From: Phoronis australis
Lineage: Eukaryota; Phoronida; Phoronidae
NCBI GenBank assembly: GCA_002633005.1
Contig: NMRA01000337.1
Location: forward strand, 280,641-340,640
DNA length: 60,000 bases
Reading direction: 5' to 3'
Shown here: piece by piece, positions 59,551 through 60,000 of the stretch
Layout: each line of letters starts with the position of its first letter
Numbering within the stretch: the first letter of the stretch is position 1
Translations under genes and position numbers: made by a program
Notes under the pieces: generated by a model
Database searches by the model: none
What the model saw: only the letters and a program-made list of their open reading frames with translations
What the model was told of the DNA's origin: nothing

Positions 59551-60000
59551 CTAAATCACATGTACGTGTAAAGCCCCTAATCGCTGAGAGATAGCTCCTA
59601 ATTCCGTGGCTAGTTCAGCTTGGCGTACAGAGAGGCGCATCCTTAAACCCAGTTTCAGTTGTCTGAGTACTGTAAAGACATCATGCTCAGCGTGGTCTTC
59701 CTATCTGGGTTTAAATTTGGTTGGCTCATGTTACAAATCAACCTTGCCTGGCGTCAACGTTGTTAGTCTACCTATGCTTTGTGTTGGTCTTGTGTGCATT
59801 TATCTATCTTGTAAAGAAAAGTCCGCAAAAGGTTTTTGAAGCATCAAAAATTGATCTATAAATAGCTAAATCACAACCTGTGGTAGACGTCCAGTGCACT
59901 GTCCCAAAACACATGGCTCACAATCACAACACCACTTGGCTGTTACCAAATGTAACCAGGAAGTCATTGGTGTAACTGATTTGGCCTGAGGCGAATCATT
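59551..60000 (-). CDS. Unidentified gene, last two exons (5' part outside window)
   Basis: Two candidate exons on minus are 60000-59878 (41 open codons reaching the window edge, ending CCA CAG|GTTGTG) and 59700-59551 (49 codons then TAG). Their phases match (0/0), and an in-frame TAG sits exactly in the acceptor of the last exon, so that exon must begin there. The upstream exon has a cysteine cluster (KWCCDCEPC). The last exon is a leucine-rich amphipathic helix (VLRQLKLGLRMRLSV, ELATELGAISQRL), probably coiled coil. An AATAAA follows 50 bases later. The GTTGTG donor is weak. I do not recognise the family. Expression data or orthologue alignment would decide. Confidence 0.4.

Overview
This is nuclear DNA from an animal, most likely a marine invertebrate. 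It is AT-rich and intron-rich, with consensus GT-AG splice sites, and carries two recognisable conserved metazoan genes. Species cannot be settled from the window; a deuterostome-like invertebrate (hemichordate, echinoderm or lancelet) is a guess from the repeat content.

Layout. Bases 1-2905 hold the 3' end of a plus-strand USP22/Ubp8 gene (SAGA deubiquitinase): its last two coding exons, the stop at 1572-1574 and a 3' UTR with an AATAAA signal. Convergent to it on the minus strand, nearly the whole window (4789-57113) is one gene, BTAF1/Mot1 (TAF172), the Swi2/Snf2 ATPase that strips TBP from DNA. I assembled 40 coding exons by hand. Splice phases agree throughout and the result is an uninterrupted reading frame of about 1807 codons plus stop, close to the usual length of this family. 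Both genes act on the basal transcription machinery, but no functional link follows from their adjacency. Upstream of BTAF1 are a likely promoter with an inverted CCAAT box and about 2 kb of intergenic DNA. The last 450 bases carry the terminal exons of an unidentified minus-strand gene.

The BTAF1 introns are crowded with mobile and repetitive DNA. They hold a CR1/L2-type non-LTR retrotransposon with one intact 1021-codon endonuclease/reverse-transcriptase frame; a 2.9-kb DNA-transposon-like element with terminal inverted repeats; a 1.28-kb and a 0.5-kb element with CAGGG-type ends; a foldback element; a compact palindrome; and at least 15 unrelated minisatellites (unit 18-57 bp). Several minisatellites lie close to, and two overlap, splice sites.

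The most interesting structure is a repeat family at 30.7-31.8, 48.1-48.4, 49.3-51.0 and 51.3-51.8 kb. Subunits of about 145 bp are arranged A-B-C in a higher-order repeat of about 440 bp. Each begins with a 14-bp core of the form CCACTAGRKGGCGC, which matches the animal CTCF recognition consensus, and all cores point the same way. An unrelated 495-bp element is inserted inside one array, and subtracting it brings the spacing back to about 390-430 bp, close to the period.
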